Notes: a model not told the origin generated them from the sequence alone. A DNA stretch of 64,000 nucleotides from Scylla paramamosain (GCF_035594125.1 NC_087181.1:10156317-10220316), one strand, 5' to 3'; counted from the stretch's first letter, positions 13,590-27,160 are shown. Program-made: numbers and translations.

Positions 13590-14050
13590 GTTTTTTTTTG
13601 TGCGTGTGTGATGGTGTCTTTTCTTTGATTCGGTATGTGAGGGAGTTTTTCATGCGTCTCTCATTGTGGATATTTTTCTCGTTTCGTTTCTTCTTGGGTA
13701 ACATGAGAGCTAGGAGGTACCTTTTCCCCGTGTGTGATTGTTGCGTTGTTTCTTTATATGTTACCTCGCTATTTTTTCTCGTTTTTTCTTGGATAACATG
13801 AGAAAGAGGAGATACGTTTTCCCACATCCTATTGTAGTGTTGTTTCTTTGTGTTATCCTGGTGTTTTTTTCTCGCTTCTTCTTGGGTAACATGAGAGACA
13901 GGAGGTAGCCTTTCCTATGTTTAATTGCATCGTTGTTTCTTTCATGTGTTTCATTGCTGTTAATCTCTTTCCTTCTTGGGTTACATGTGGGAGGAAGTAG
14001 AGTAGCACCTTTCATTTACGTCTGATTACTGTGTTGCTTTCTTTCATCGT
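13590..14050. repeat. Minisatellite, unit about 95 bp, four or five copies
   Basis: Units contain TTCTTGGGTAACATGAGAG, GAGGTACCTTTTCC and TTGTGTTGTTTCTTT; the first motif recurs near 13690, 13786, 13877 and 13972. Confidence 0.85.
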
Positions 14051-14693
14051 GTTGAATTAGAACTGTGAGGGAGATTTATGAACACTTCCCACACCCACAT
14101 CTTCAGAGGCGAGGGATGTGTTGGTACCGTGCAAGCATCAGAGTTGTGTTGCGTTGTGTTGTGTGGTGTGGTGCAGTGTGGTGTGGTCGTCACGCGCCGC
14201 GGAACACCATTCCTGCCACACGCTTGCCGCTAAAGTGAATTCCCCTTGATCGAATTAAGCTGCAAGGAAACATTAATTTAGAATCACGTTGGCAAACTGC
14301 GCCTCGCTTGTAGCAGGAGCTTAGAACATACTCTACTCATTCCTTGGAAATTAAGTGGGCGGCGAGCAAGTGGGCGTGGCAATGTGAGTGGGCGTGGCGG
14401 TAATGGTGGAGGATGGTGGCTAGGGGCACTTAGGCGGCTGAGGTAACGAGTATAGCACAGAATATGTTTTGGTGGGGGAAAAATGGATGTTTTCATATGG
14501 TGGAGGCGTATTGGTAAGCGGCTATTGGGAGGCGTGGAGAGGAAGCAAAGGTTGGGAGGGAAAGTCTTCTAGCGAGGCGGCGAAGGTGAAAAACATGTTT
14601 GTGTCTGCCGACGCCACCACCACCACAACTACTACCACCACCACCACTACCACCATCAGCTTACCTGTGTTCAACCCTGCAGGTGTACTGATA

Positions 14694-14695
<2 letters not shown>

Positions 14696-14789
<94 letters not shown>

Positions 14790-14854
14790 AAGAGCAAGAA
14801 CGTACGCATCCCTTCGTCCTTGTAGGTTTAATAGATTAGGCGAATCCATACACA

Positions 14855-14939
<85 letters not shown>
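14696..14939. repeat. (TG)n and (CA)n, inverted pair
   Basis: (TG)n at 14696-14787 and (CA)n at about 14859-14939, separated by about 70 bp, so the arms can pair. Confidence 0.97.
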
Positions 14940-14941
<2 letters not shown>

Positions 14942-14989
14942 CAAATAAACTACAGGACATACAGTAAAGTAAAAATGGCGTATTTTTCT

Positions 14990-14997
<8 letters not shown>

Positions 14998-15087
<90 letters not shown>

Positions 15088-15214
15088 CTATGCTCTTAGA
15101 AGTCTGAAGTATTTGCACGTCGTATTTAACACCTGTATAATCAATTTTACAGACCACTGCTTGAATAATTGAGTTAGGCACACATGGGCGAGTACAGTTA
15201 ATATAAAAGAATGG

Positions 15215-15312
<98 letters not shown>
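14998..15312. repeat. (GA)n and (CA)n
   Basis: (GA)n at 14998-15084 and (CA)n at 15216-15312. Confidence 0.97.
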
Positions 15313-15313
<1 letters not shown>

Positions 15314-15698
15314 AGTGATCGTAGTTATTAGGGAAAATATATCCACTTATATTTCACCGCTGCATTTCCTTCCTTGGTCACAGGCAGCTAATTCCTTTGT
15401 GATAATAGATACATATATATTGAAAACAATGTAATTCAGGCTTTAATTTGGTATCTATATGTGCTTCGTCGTTACTGATTCTTTGCTTCTTCTATTCTAT
15501 TTCTTATTTTTGTTGTTCTATACATCATGCAACCTTCCTCCAGTTTCCTCCAGGCTGCCTCCTAGTCTCCCTGCCCTCGATGCTGCAGTCCCTCCAATCT
15601 TCTCTCCCTTCCCCTCCTCTCCAGCCGAGCTTCCTTATCTCCCTTGCAGATTTCCTTATCTCTTTTATCCTACCTCTTCTCCCCTCCCTCTCTAGTAG

Positions 15699-16211
<513 letters not shown>

Positions 16212-16269
16212 AGGGAAGGGAGGGTAGTAAATAGCCATGTATTGAGGTAAGGTAATAAAAAATTCTCAC

Positions 16270-16375
16270 CTGAAAATTCTGCGGGATTGTCTCGAGGGTG
16301 AAGCGAGACCGGCGGCCGAGGCTGGAGTTCTCGTGCACCTTGTGGTGGCCCGAGGAGGCTTCCCGCGCGTCGAAA
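16270..16375 (-). CDS. Sidestep-like Ig gene, exon 3 (middle of Ig1)
   Basis: This 106-bp exon encodes FDAREASSGHHKVHENSSLG and then RRSRFTLETIPQNFQ, the C'-D part of Ig1. 'YS.DAR........ LG.R..F' is the pattern seen in Sidestep proteins. AG is at 16376-16377, directly beside a (GA)n tract of about 100 bp, so the polypyrimidine tract of this acceptor is the (CT)n microsatellite read on the minus strand. The donor GTGAGA starts at 16269. Phase 2 in (completing Ser with exon 2), phase 0 out. NSS is a potential glycosylation site. Confidence 0.88.
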
Positions 16376-16376
16376 C

Positions 16377-16484
<108 letters not shown>

Positions 16485-16899
16485 CAGTTGACTCAAAAAT
16501 ATATGTTTGACACAAATTTACCAATGTACATAAAGATTTGCGAACATACTTTTACAAATTTCTTCGTGCATTTCTTTGAAAGAATGTTGTTTTTATATCG
16601 TAGAATCAAGACTGAATGTTGATGAAAATTCTGAATGCCATATCATAAAATGCAAACTTGCTCTCCAAATAAATAAATAAATAAATAAATAAATAAGTGG
16701 AATAAAATAAACACTCACATTCAGCAATGCAAAAAAATAAAAAGTTCGCTCTTTACAATTGAAAATAGATAAATGTTTCCGAAAAAACTCCCATTAATTC
16801 CTTTCGTTCCGTAACATAAAGAGTACGACAACGAAAATAACAGGAATAACAAGGGATGGCTGGGCGGCGCGTGTGTGGCGAGGCTGAAGAATGTCAAGA

Positions 16900-17205
16900 A
16901 TGTCAGGCTTCGTCAGGGTAAAGCTTGATAATACGAGTATGTTGCTTTTCCAGTGACTTAAACTCTACTATGCCTCGTTAGTATAAAGATTAATTGTGTA
17001 ACTTTTCAGTGACTTACTTAACCAGACTTCGTTATGGCGAAGCTTGTGTTATTTTTCATCGATTCACTTCAGCTGGGGTTCGTTAGAGTAAAGGTTAATA
17101 GTGTTACTTTCAATGACATGCTTTACTAGCCTTCGTTAGGTAAAGGTTAACAGTGTATTACTTTCCAGTGACTTACTTAACTAGGCTTCGTTAGTGGTTG
17201 CACAT
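16900..17205. repeat. Minisatellite, unit 45-65 bp
   Basis: Five to six copies with CTTCGTTAGGGTAAAGGTTA, AGTGTTACTTT and CAGTGACTTACTTAAC. It ends about 30 bp from exon 2. Confidence 0.85.
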
Positions 17206-17238
17206 GGTAAGAACTACAAAGACAACACCTGAACGTAC

Positions 17239-17368
17239 CTGTAGAAGGGCTTGGTGCTCTCGTCCTTGTACCACAGGATGAGCGTGGGCCGGTCAGATGG
17301 CACAGGCAACTCACAGGGCAGTTGTCCAGGTGAGCCAGCCAGCGTGAAGTGCGTGACCGTGGTGGTGG
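17239..17368 (-). CDS. Sidestep-like Ig gene, exon 2 (start of Ig1)
   Basis: The exon encodes TTTVTHFTLAGSPGQLPCEL, with the first Cys of Ig1, then LILWYKDESTKPFYS, with the strand-C Trp. The 'LPC.L.......LILWY.D....P.YS' pattern is the standard start of Sidestep Ig1. A good acceptor (pyrimidines then CAG, AG at 17369-17370) and a donor GTACG at 17238 bound it. It starts in phase 1 and ends in phase 2; the 130-bp length fits both. Its upstream partner is not adjacent: the only phase-compatible candidate I found is the hydrophobic exon ending at 51266, some 33.9 kb away. Confidence 0.9.
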
Positions 17369-17410
17369 CTGAGGGAAGGAGCAGGTGGGCACTGGTTAAC
17401 TAGGCGATAG

Positions 17411-17599
<189 letters not shown>

Positions 17600-17702
17600 T
17601 CTGAATACGTATAAATAGAGAGATAATCTAGGCTGGATTTGGTCATGTATTGGCCATATGGTTATACTACAGTTAAAGTAGGAATAATATGTGTACTATG
17701 GT

Positions 17703-19606
17703 CATTAATAGAAGGTGTCTAAATCTTTAAAGAACTAACTCCCCTCGTGACTTCTGGCACCTAGCCAAAAACATCTCCAACAACTTTGCTTCTTCTTTTT
17801 TCTCCCCTTTATTTCAACCAGATGGCACCATTGCTATCACATCTATCTCTAAAGCTAAACTCTTCGTTTAAACCTTTGCAAAAAAAACACTACCCTGGAT
17901 GATTCAGGGCTTGTTCCTCCCTCTCCTTCACCCTCTGACTGCTTCATGCTACCTATTAAAATTCTTCGTAATGATGTTTTCCATGCCCTCCCTGGTCTAA
18001 ACCCTCGTAAGGCTTATGGGCCCATTGGGGTCTCTCCTATTCTTCTCCGAAACTGTTCCTCCGTGCTTGCACCTTGCCTAGTCAAACTCTTTCAACACTG
18101 TCTGTCAACATCTGCCTTTCCTTCTTGCTGGAAGTTTGCCTATATTCTGCCTGTTCCTAAAAAGGGTGACCATTTTAATTCCTCAAACTACCGTCCTATT
18201 GCTTTAATTTCCTGCCTATCTAAAGTTTTTAATCTTTCCTCACCAGGAAGATTCTTAAACATCTATCATTTCACAACCTTCTATCTGATCGCCAGTATGG
18301 GTTCCGTCAAGGCCGCTCTACTGGTGATCTTCTGGCTTTCCTTACTGAGTCTTGGTCATCCTCTTTTAGAGATTTTGGTGAAACTTTTGCTGTTCCCTTA
18401 GACATATCAAAAGCTTTTGATAGAGTCTGGCACAAAGCTTTGATTTCCTAACTACCCTCCCACGGCTTCTATCCTTCTCTCTGTAACTTCATCTCAAGTT
18501 TCCTTTCTGACCGTTCTATTGCTGCTGTGGTAGACGGTCACTGTTCTTCTCCTAAATCTATTAACAGTGGTGTTAATCAGGGTTCTGTCCTGTCATTCAC
18601 TCTATTCCTATTATTATTCATCAATGATCTTCTAGACCAAACTTCTTGTTCTATTCACTCCTAAGCTGATGATACCACCCTGCACTTTTCACGTCCTTTG
18701 GTAGACGTCCAATCCTCCAGGAAGTAAACAGTTCACGCAGGGAAACCACAGAACGCCTGACTTCTGATCTTTCTAAAATTTCTGATTGGGGCAGAGCAAA
18801 CTTGGTATTGTTCAATGCCTCAAAAACTCAATTTTTCCATTTATCAACTCAACACAACCTTCCAGACAACTATCTCTTCTTCATTGACATTCAACTCTCC
18901 CCCTCTTCTACACTGAACATCCTCGATCTGTTCTTTATTTATAATCTAAATTGGGAACTTCACATCTCATTTCTAGCTAAAACAGCTTCTATGAAGTTAG
19001 GTGTTCTGAGATGTCTTCGCCAGTTTTTCTCAACCTTCCAGCTGCTAACTCTGTATAGGGGCGTTATCCGTCCATGTATGGCTGGCACATGTCTGGATGG
19101 GTTCCACTCATACTGTTCTTCTAGACAAGATGGAATCAAAAGCTTTTAGTCTCATCAACTCCTCTCCTCTACCTGACTGTCTTCAGCCTCTTTCTCATCG
19201 CCGCAATGTTGCATCTCTTGCTATCTTCTACCACTATTTTCATGCTAACTGCTCTTCTGATCTTGCTAACAGCATGCCTTCCCTCCTCCCGCGGCCTCGC
19301 TGCACAAGACTTTCTTCTTTCTCTCATCTCTATTCTGTCCGCCTCTCTAATGCAAGAGTTAGCCAGAATTCTCAGTCATTCATCCCTTTCTCTGGTAAAT
19401 TCTGGAACTCCCTGCCTGCTTCTGCATTTTCACATTCCTGTGACTTGGAGTCCTTCAATAGAGAGGTTTCAAGACACTTATCCTTCAGTTTTTTACTACT
19501 GCTCTGGATCCTTTTCGGGGTCCGGGATCTCAGTGGGCCCTCCCCCTTTTTTTTTTAATTAGATTTTTGTTGGTTTTGTCCGATGTCCCTCCTACATAAA
19601 AAAAAA
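17703..19606 (+). mobile_element. 5'-truncated LINE, dead reverse transcriptase (copy 1)
   Basis: A non-LTR retrotransposon remnant of the jockey/CR1-like sort; the exact clade is not resolved. It starts in the linker between endonuclease and reverse transcriptase and covers the RT and the C-terminal region. Recognisable pieces are LNPRKAYGP, PVPKKGD, NYRPIALISCLSKVF, LDISKAFDRV (motif A) and GSVLS. It is inactive: a frameshift lies near 18230, a stop follows motif A (TTTCCTAAC near 18447), GVPQG has become GVNQG, and the Tyr codon of the YADD motif is TAA at 18662-18664. It ends in an A-run that passes directly into (CT)n then (GT)n. It lies in intron 1, antisense to the host gene. Confidence 0.93.
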
Positions 19607-19748
<142 letters not shown>

Positions 19749-19999
19749 CGAGCAGGGATTCGCTGGGAAGTCACTATCGTACAGGTGTGTCTCGCAGGTA
19801 CTGTCTGGGCCACTTAAGATCCTCGTAAACTGGAATAGATGACCAGTGAAGTCTGGAGGGACTTTTAGTATGCTGCAGAGAATTTACGGCTGCTATTATT
19901 GATGGCGCAGGAGGAGGTGGCGGTGGTAGCGGTGGCGGTAGTGGTGATGATGTAATACGATACATCTTTTATGAGACACATATCAACCTCCATGAATGT

Positions 20000-20420
20000 T
20001 TTTTGTACTCATTTAACTTCTAAAGGAACGTATCGATTTTTTTTTCTGTATACGAGTATACCGGGTTTTCCTTTCTCTTTATCTTGTCTCGTATCCATAC
20101 CGACAAGTTATCGTTTTCACTCGTTTTCAGCTCACTTATGAGGACACGTATCGATGTTTTCCTTCATTTACCGCATTTTCTTCTCTTCTCAACTTTTCCT
20201 TCCACACCAGTAAATATTATTCGTTTCCCTTACAATGAAGGACAATTAATGAGATTTCCAAGTATTTGTCGCCTCTTTTTCCCTCTTTCGAGATTTTGTT
20301 TCGCATCTACATAAGTAAATTAACACTTTCACTCATTTCCCTCACAATAAAGAGCAATTATTGAAATTTCCATGCACTTACCGTTTCTTTTCCCCATTCT
20401 TAGCTGCTCCCCCGCCATCT
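20000..20420. repeat. Minisatellite, unit about 110 bp, three or four copies
   Basis: Units share TTTCCCTCACAATAAAGAGC-like and AATTAATGAAATTTCC-like segments near 20122, 20222 and 20335, with TATCGAT in the earlier ones. Confidence 0.7.
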
Positions 20421-20879
20421 TCACTTGTACATAATTGGTAGGGCTGGCATTAAATGTCGCCAGGTAACTCATCCCAAGTCATATAAATAAATGCAGTCCG
20501 CGCAGGTTACTGAGGACGAACGTGTGACACAAGGCAACTTATTTTTATGGGTCACTAAAGCTGCGAGCAACAGAGGCGAGGTCACTAGGGGGTTAGCGAC
20601 CCTCGTAAAAAGGTCACTTACTACTGCACAGCAGCTGGGAACATCGCCTGGTGGTGGTGGTGGGAGTACAGTTTATAGTCACATGGTACTGGGGTGGATG
20701 GTACTCAGGCCACAGACGCCTTAGGTCAGATAAGACAGATCGGGCTATGTGCAAACAGGCCTCAGGACGTTTGGTACTCGAGACACTTGGCACCCAAACC
20801 ACTTGGTTCCCCACAGGCTTTGTGAAGACAGCATGTGGAGCCACACACACCAATATAACGTTCACCAAACTATCCACTA

Positions 20880-21590
20880 CTTACTCAATCACATCCACCC
20901 AACCACTCAACCACTCAACCACTCAACCATATCCACCAGCTGACATCCACCCACCCACAGCCGTAACTCCATGCATTTATCCACCGACTCACACTCACCC
21001 ACCCACCCACCTCCATTAGCCCACCCATCCAGCCACCCACTTAACCACATCCACCCATCCACCCACTGCACACTACCTACAGGCCATCGGTCCACCCGTC
21101 TCCTACCCACCCACACACCCATCCATCATCCCACCCACATTCACCAAACCATCCACCTACCAACCCATCCACCCTATCATCTACTGCACATTGACCAACC
21201 CATCCACAACCACAAACTCATCCATCCACCATCCATCCATTGTCCACTGGCCCTACGCCAACCTACTCACTCATTCATACTCATTCACCCAACCACTTGC
21301 CTGTCTGTTCCACCATCTACTTATCACACCAAACCCACCTTCCACCTTCATCCACACATCCTCCACTCACCCATCCAATCAAAGATCCACCGATTCACCC
21401 ATCTATTCACCCATCCAAATATCTATCCACACACCAGTTCACCCGCCCATTCATCCAACTACCTACTCACTCATCCACTTACTTATTCACTCACACACAC
21501 CCACGCATCCACCTATCCATCCACACAACAATTCACCCAATCACCTATTCATACATATATTCACCCACACGTCTACCTACCATCTCCCCA
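20880..21590. repeat. Degenerate CCAT/CCAC tetranucleotide array, about 700 bp
   Basis: Continuous CCATCCACCCACC-like sequence of low G content. The long Pro/Thr/His open frames here in all three plus frames are repeat artefacts. Confidence 0.9.
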
Positions 21591-21605
21591 GTGGGAGCGT
21601 CTGTC

Positions 21606-21652
21606 ATTGGCCGCGCTAAGACATGGCCAACCCAGTCTTAGCAGCCGCGCGG
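21606..21652. repeat. Imperfect palindrome
   Basis: CCGCGCTAAGAC and GTCTTAGCAGCCGCGCGG flank a short loop. No pairing partner element was found. Confidence 0.5.
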
Positions 21653-21744
21653 ATTTATGATAGAGAAGGACAGTTTATGATCAAAATGCGCCATATTTTT
21701 TCCTCCCTATGACACGTTTCATAGCTAAGACTGCATAGCTATTA

Positions 21745-21761
21745 CAACAACAACAACAACA

Positions 21762-21840
<79 letters not shown>

Positions 21841-21841
21841 T

Positions 21842-21882
<41 letters not shown>
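21745..21882. repeat. (AAC)n then (CTA)n
   Basis: Trinucleotide tract of about 135 bp. Confidence 0.95.
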
Positions 21883-21888
<6 letters not shown>

Positions 21889-22177
21889 TCAATACAATTA
21901 CTGCTCTAACTCTTTCACTATGATACAAAACACTATATGAAGTCTTTATAAGCATCTACAAGAAAGTTATGGGTGGATGTAAAGAATAGATTTTGCAATT
22001 TCTACCCAGTTTAAAGATTGAATATAGTTGTAGAACAGGCAAAGATGTCCCAGAGTGATTGGTATTTAGGGAAAGGTGTACCAAGTGGCAGTCAACCGGC
22101 TAAACCGCCTATCATAATTATAGCTTTGTGATTCGTCTCTGATCGGCGCCATACACACACACACACACACGACAATG

Positions 22178-24107
22178 AAGCGGGTGGGAGTGCAGGCAGT
22201 AGACGCCTGCCGAAACGATAATTACTCCCAAAGAGGTCTTAAGCACTGGATTAGGGGGTGCTGTGAACATTCCATTAAACCCAGCTGTGACCTCACTGAA
22301 CGTTTCCCTTTGTGTCTCACAACACGAGGGCAGTCACAGCCTGCCCTCTAAAGACAACTCTCTTCCTTCACACAAAACGACATGCACCTAATTACACACA
22401 CACCTTTCACTCAAAATTCAAAGTTATCATGGCGACTCCTACACTAGCCTCGAAGTCCCCATCTGGGAAGGGGACCACAAATGTCCCCAGGTCGGACTGC
22501 TCTTCTGGTATCGACCCTAAGTGTCTTGACACCCACTCAACTTTTTCTTCATTAATTTCTGCAACATTCGCGGTCTTAGATCTAATTTTCAATCTGTAGA
22601 ACACCACCTCTCCTCTACTAAACCTCATCTTCTTTTCCTCACTGAAACAAAGGTGTTTAAGGCAACTGACAGTAGCCTCTTTTCTGTTCCCTTCTACTTT
22701 CTCTATCATAATTTTTAATTCAAAGCTGGAAGTTGCGTCTATGTGCGCAACGACTTAACCTGCTCTCGTGCCCACACTCTTGAATCTTCCGAATTTTTTA
22801 TCATCTGGCTACGACTACAGAGTCACTCTCAAACAAAATTTGTCCGTGTTATATATCTTTCAGCTAACTCCTCCTACAATAAAAAAAAATTCTTTGACTA
22901 CTTAACTTCCAAAGTGGAGCACATTCTGACTCACTTCCCTTTTGCGGAGATCTCCATTCTTGGAGACTTCAATGTTCACCACTAGCTTTGGCTTTCCCCT
23001 CCCTTCACTAACCATCGGGATGAACTAGCCTTTAACTTTGGTATCCTTCACGACTTAGAGCAACTGGTGCAACACCCTACTCGTATTCCTGACCGTCTTG
23101 GAGATACGCTCAACATTCTTGACTTTTCCTACTCTCTAATCCTTCTACTTATGCTGTCATTCTATCTTCTCCGTTGGACTCCTCCGATCGATCACAGTCT
23201 CATGTCTGTATCTTGTCCTATCACTCTAATCCTTCCTCAGGATCCCCAAAGTGGAGGTGACTCTGGCTTTTTACCTCTGCTAGTTGGGGGGACCTGAGGA
23301 GGTATTTTGCTGATTTTCTTTGGAATGACTACTGCTTCCGTGTCAGGGACCCATCTCTGTGTGCCGAGCGCATAACAGAGGTGATAGTGTCTGGCATGGA
23401 GACGTACATTCCTCTCTCTTTCTCTCGATCTAAATCTTCCAAACCTTGGTTTAAAACAGCCTGTTCTCGTGCTATACATGATAGAGAGGTACTTAAGCCT
23501 TCCATCACCTGAATCTCATGCGCTTTATATTTCTGCCCGGAATCATTCCAAGTCTGTTCCCCAACTAGACAAAAACTCCTTCATTAATAGAAAGTGTCAA
23601 AATCTTTCAAGATCTAACTCCCCTCGTGACTTCTGGCATCTAGTCAAATAACATCTCCAGTAATTTTGCTTCTTCTTCTTTCCCTCCTTTATTTCAACCT
23701 GATGGCATCACTGCCACCTCATCTATTTCTAAAGCTGAACTTTTCTCTCATACCTTTGCTAAAAACGCTACCTTGGATGATCCAGGGGTTGTTCTTCCCT
23801 CTCCTTCACCCTATGACTATTTCATGCAACCCATTAAAATTCTTCGCAGTGATATTTTCCATGCCCTAAACCCTCGGAAGGCTTGCGGACCTGATGGGGT
23901 ACCTCCTATTGTTCTCCGAAACTGCCTCATTCAACTATGTATATCAACATCTACCTTTCCTTCTCGCTGGAAGTTTGTCTACATTCAGCCTGTTCCTAAA
24001 AAGGGTGACTGTTCTAATCCCTCAAACTACTGTCTTATTACTTTAATTTCCTGCCTATCTAAAGTTTTTTTAATCTATCCTTAACAGAAAGATTCTTAAA
24101 CATCTAT
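22178..24107 (+). mobile_element. LINE copy A: 5' region, endonuclease and start of RT
   Basis: Same family as copy 1 but containing the 5' part. Clear homology runs from an ATG at about 22428 (MATPTLASKSPSGKGT) through an AP-endonuclease region with LLFLTET near 22630 and GDFNVHH near 22965. It goes on to [14 protein letters not shown] and the first RT blocks (NPRKACGPDGV, VPKKGDCSNPSNY). The 5' boundary is soft; 22178-22427 is included because it resembles the 5' leader of decapod copies as I remember them. Defects include a stop just after GDFNVHH, an insertion in the SDH motif near 23188 and several frameshifts. The copy breaks off in the RT at about 24107 and joins copy B directly. Confidence 0.88.
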
Positions 24108-26709
24108 TTCAAACTAAATTAATCTGTGCTGTATACCTCTTACCTAACTTCTCTGACTATAAGAAATTCTTTGACTACTTAACTTCCAAAGTTGAGCACA
24201 TTCTGACTCTCTTCCCTTTTGTGGAGATCTCTATTCTTGGAGACTTCAATGTTCAGCACCAGTTTTGGCTTTCTTTCCCCTTCACTGACCATCCTGGTGA
24301 ACTAGCCTTCAATTTTGTTGTCCTCCAAGACCTAGAGCAATTGGTGCAACACCCTACTCGTATTCCTGACCGTCTCGGAGATGCGCCCAACATTCTTGAG
24401 CTTTTCCTGACCTCTAATCCTTCTGCTTATGCTGTCATCCTCTCTTCTCCGTTGGGCTCCTCCGATCACAATCTCATATCTGTATATTGTCCTATTGCTC
24501 CAATCCCTCCTCAGGATCCTCCTAAGCGAAGGTGCCTCTGGCGTTTTGCCTCTTCTACTTGGGGGGACCTGAGGAGGTATTTTGCTGATTTTCCTTGGAA
24601 TGACTACTGCTTCCGTGTCAGAGACCAGTCTTTGTGTGCCGAGCGCGTAACAGAGGTGATAGTGTCTGGCATGGAGGCGTACATTCCTCACTCTTTTTCT
24701 CGACTTAAACCTTCCAAACTTTGGTTTAACACAGCCTGTTCTCGTGCTGTACATGATAGAGAGGTGGCCCACAAAAGGTACTTAAGCCTTCCATCACCAG
24801 AATCTCATGCACTTTATATTTCTGCCCAGAACCATGCCAAGTCTGTTCTCCAACTAGCCAAAAACTCCTTCATTAATAGAAAGTATCAAATCTTTCAAGA
24901 TCTAACTCCCCTCGTGACTTCTGGCATCTAGCCAAAAATATCTCCAGTAACTTTGCTTCTTCTTCTTTCCCTCCTGTATTTCAACCAGATGGCACCACTG
25001 CTATCACATCTATCTCTAAAGTTGAACTCTTCGCTCAAACATTTGCTAAAAACGCTACCTTGGATGATTCAGGGCTTGTTCCTCCCTCTCCTCCACCCTA
25101 TGACTATTTCATGCTACCTATTAAAATTCTTCGCAATGATATTTTCCATGCCCTCGCTGGCCTAAACCCTCGGAAGGCTTATGGACTTGATGGGATCCCT
25201 CCTATTGTTCTCTGAAACTGTGTCTCCGTGCTTGCACCTTGCCTAGTCAAACTCTTCCAGCTCTTTCTGTCAACATCTACCTTTCCTTCTTGCTGGAAGT
25301 TTGCCAACATTCAGCCTGTTCCTAAAAGAAGGGTGACCGTTCTAATCCATCAAACTACCATCCTATTGCTTTAATTTTCTCCCTATCTAAAGTTTTTAAT
25401 CTTTCCTCAACAAGAAGATTCTTAAACATCTACCAATTCACAACCTTCTATCTAATTGCCATTATGGGTTCCGTCAAGGCCGCTTTACTGGTGATCTTCT
25501 GACTTTCCTTACTGAGTCTTGGTCATCCTCCTTTAGAGATTTTGGTGAAACTTTTGCTGTTGCCTTAGACATATCAAAAGCTTTCGATAGAGTCTGGTAC
25601 AAGGCTTTGATTTCCAAACTACCCTCCCACGGCTTCTATCTTTATCTCTGTAACTTCATCTTAAGTTTCCTATCTGACCGTTCTATTGCTGATGGGGGAG
25701 ACGGTCATTGTTCTTCTCTAAATCTAATAACAATGGTGTTCCTCAGGGTTCTGTCCTGTCATCTACTCTCTTCTTATTATTCATCAATGACCTTTTAAAC
25801 CAAACTTCATGCCCTGTCCACTCCTACGCTGATGATACCACCCTGCACTTTTCCACGTCTTTTCATAAACGTCAAGCCCTTCAGGAAGTAAACAGTTTAT
25901 GCAGGGAAACCATAGAACGCCTGACTTCTGATCTTTCTAATATTTCTTATTGGGGTAGAGCAAACTTTGTATTGTTCAGTGCCTCAAAATCTCAATTCCT
26001 TCATCTATCAACTCGACACAACCTTCCAGACAACTATCTCTTCTTCAGTGACATTCAACTCTCCCCCTCTTCTACACTGAACATCCTCGATCTGTCCTTT
26101 ATTTATAATCTAAATTGGGAACTTCACATCTCATTTCTAGCTAAAACAGCTTCTATGAAGTTAGGTGTTCTGAGACGTCTCCACCAGCTTTTCTCACCCC
26201 CCAGCTGCTAACTCTGTAGAAGTTCCTTTATCCATCCATGTATGGAGTATGCTTTTTATGTCCGGATGGGTTCCACTCATACTGCTCTTTTAGACAGGAT
26301 GAAATCAAAAGCTTTTCGTCTCATCAACTCCTCTCTTCTAGCTGACTGTCTTCAGCCTCTTTCTCATCGCCGCAATGTTGCATCTCTTGCTATCTTCTAC
26401 CGCTATTTTTCCTAACTGCTCTTCTGATCTTGCTAACTGCATGCCTCCCCTCCTCCCGCGGCCTCGCTGGACAAGACTTTCTTCTTTCTCTCACCCCTAT
26501 TCTGCTCACCTCTCTAACGCAAGAATTAACTAGTATTCTGAGTCATTTATCGCTTTCACCATCCTATGACTTAAACTCCTTCAAGAAGGCAATTTCAAGG
26601 CACTTATTCTTCAATTTTTGACCACTGCTGTGGCATCTCAGTGGGCACTTTTTTTTCTTAGATTTTTGTTACCCTTGGCTGGTGTCCCTCCTGCATCAAA
26701 AAAAAAAAA
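24107..26709 (+). mobile_element. LINE copy B: endonuclease to poly-A, fused to copy A
   Basis: A second copy of the same family, joined head to tail to copy A. It restarts inside the endonuclease and has a long open stretch at 24221-24931 with [12 protein letters not shown] and SSDHNLISV, the catalytic blocks of an AP endonuclease. The RT follows, with motif A (LDISKAFDRV near 25570), GVPQGSVLS near 25735 and an intact SYADDTTLH at about 25822-25848. The C-terminal part runs to about 26615 and the element ends in an A-run at 26709. Stops, for example TGA near 25213, and frameshifts make it non-autonomous. Antisense to the host gene, in intron 1. Confidence 0.93.
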
Positions 26710-27069
26710 GCTAGTAGTAGTCAATATTTACCTTCATTTACGTAGACAAAGAACGTGTGAAAGGAAAGGATTGGATGTGTATTAAGTTAACTGGTAGGTA
26801 AGTAGATAGGCAGGTAGATGTGGATAGATTTATACTGTACACGTGGAGGCAGTGTTTGGAGTAGGCTTGAGATAATAGATGAGGAAGCAGGTGATATACA
26901 GCTTGACAGGCGGTGCTAATTGATGAATAGCTCTCGCCTTCTCTTATTAGGGCGAGAGAGGCAGACAAATATAAGTAATTTAGTTGAAAAATTCATATTC
27001 TGATAGATAGGTCTGGTTCTAGGGAGACAGGTATGCTCGAGGCTCATTAAATATTGCTGAGGTAAGGTA

Positions 27070-27071
<2 letters not shown>

Positions 27072-27160
<89 letters not shown>

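Noticed and set aside
20971..21660. 229-codon Pro/His/Thr frame
   Set aside because: Degenerate CCAT/CCAC repeat, open in three frames.
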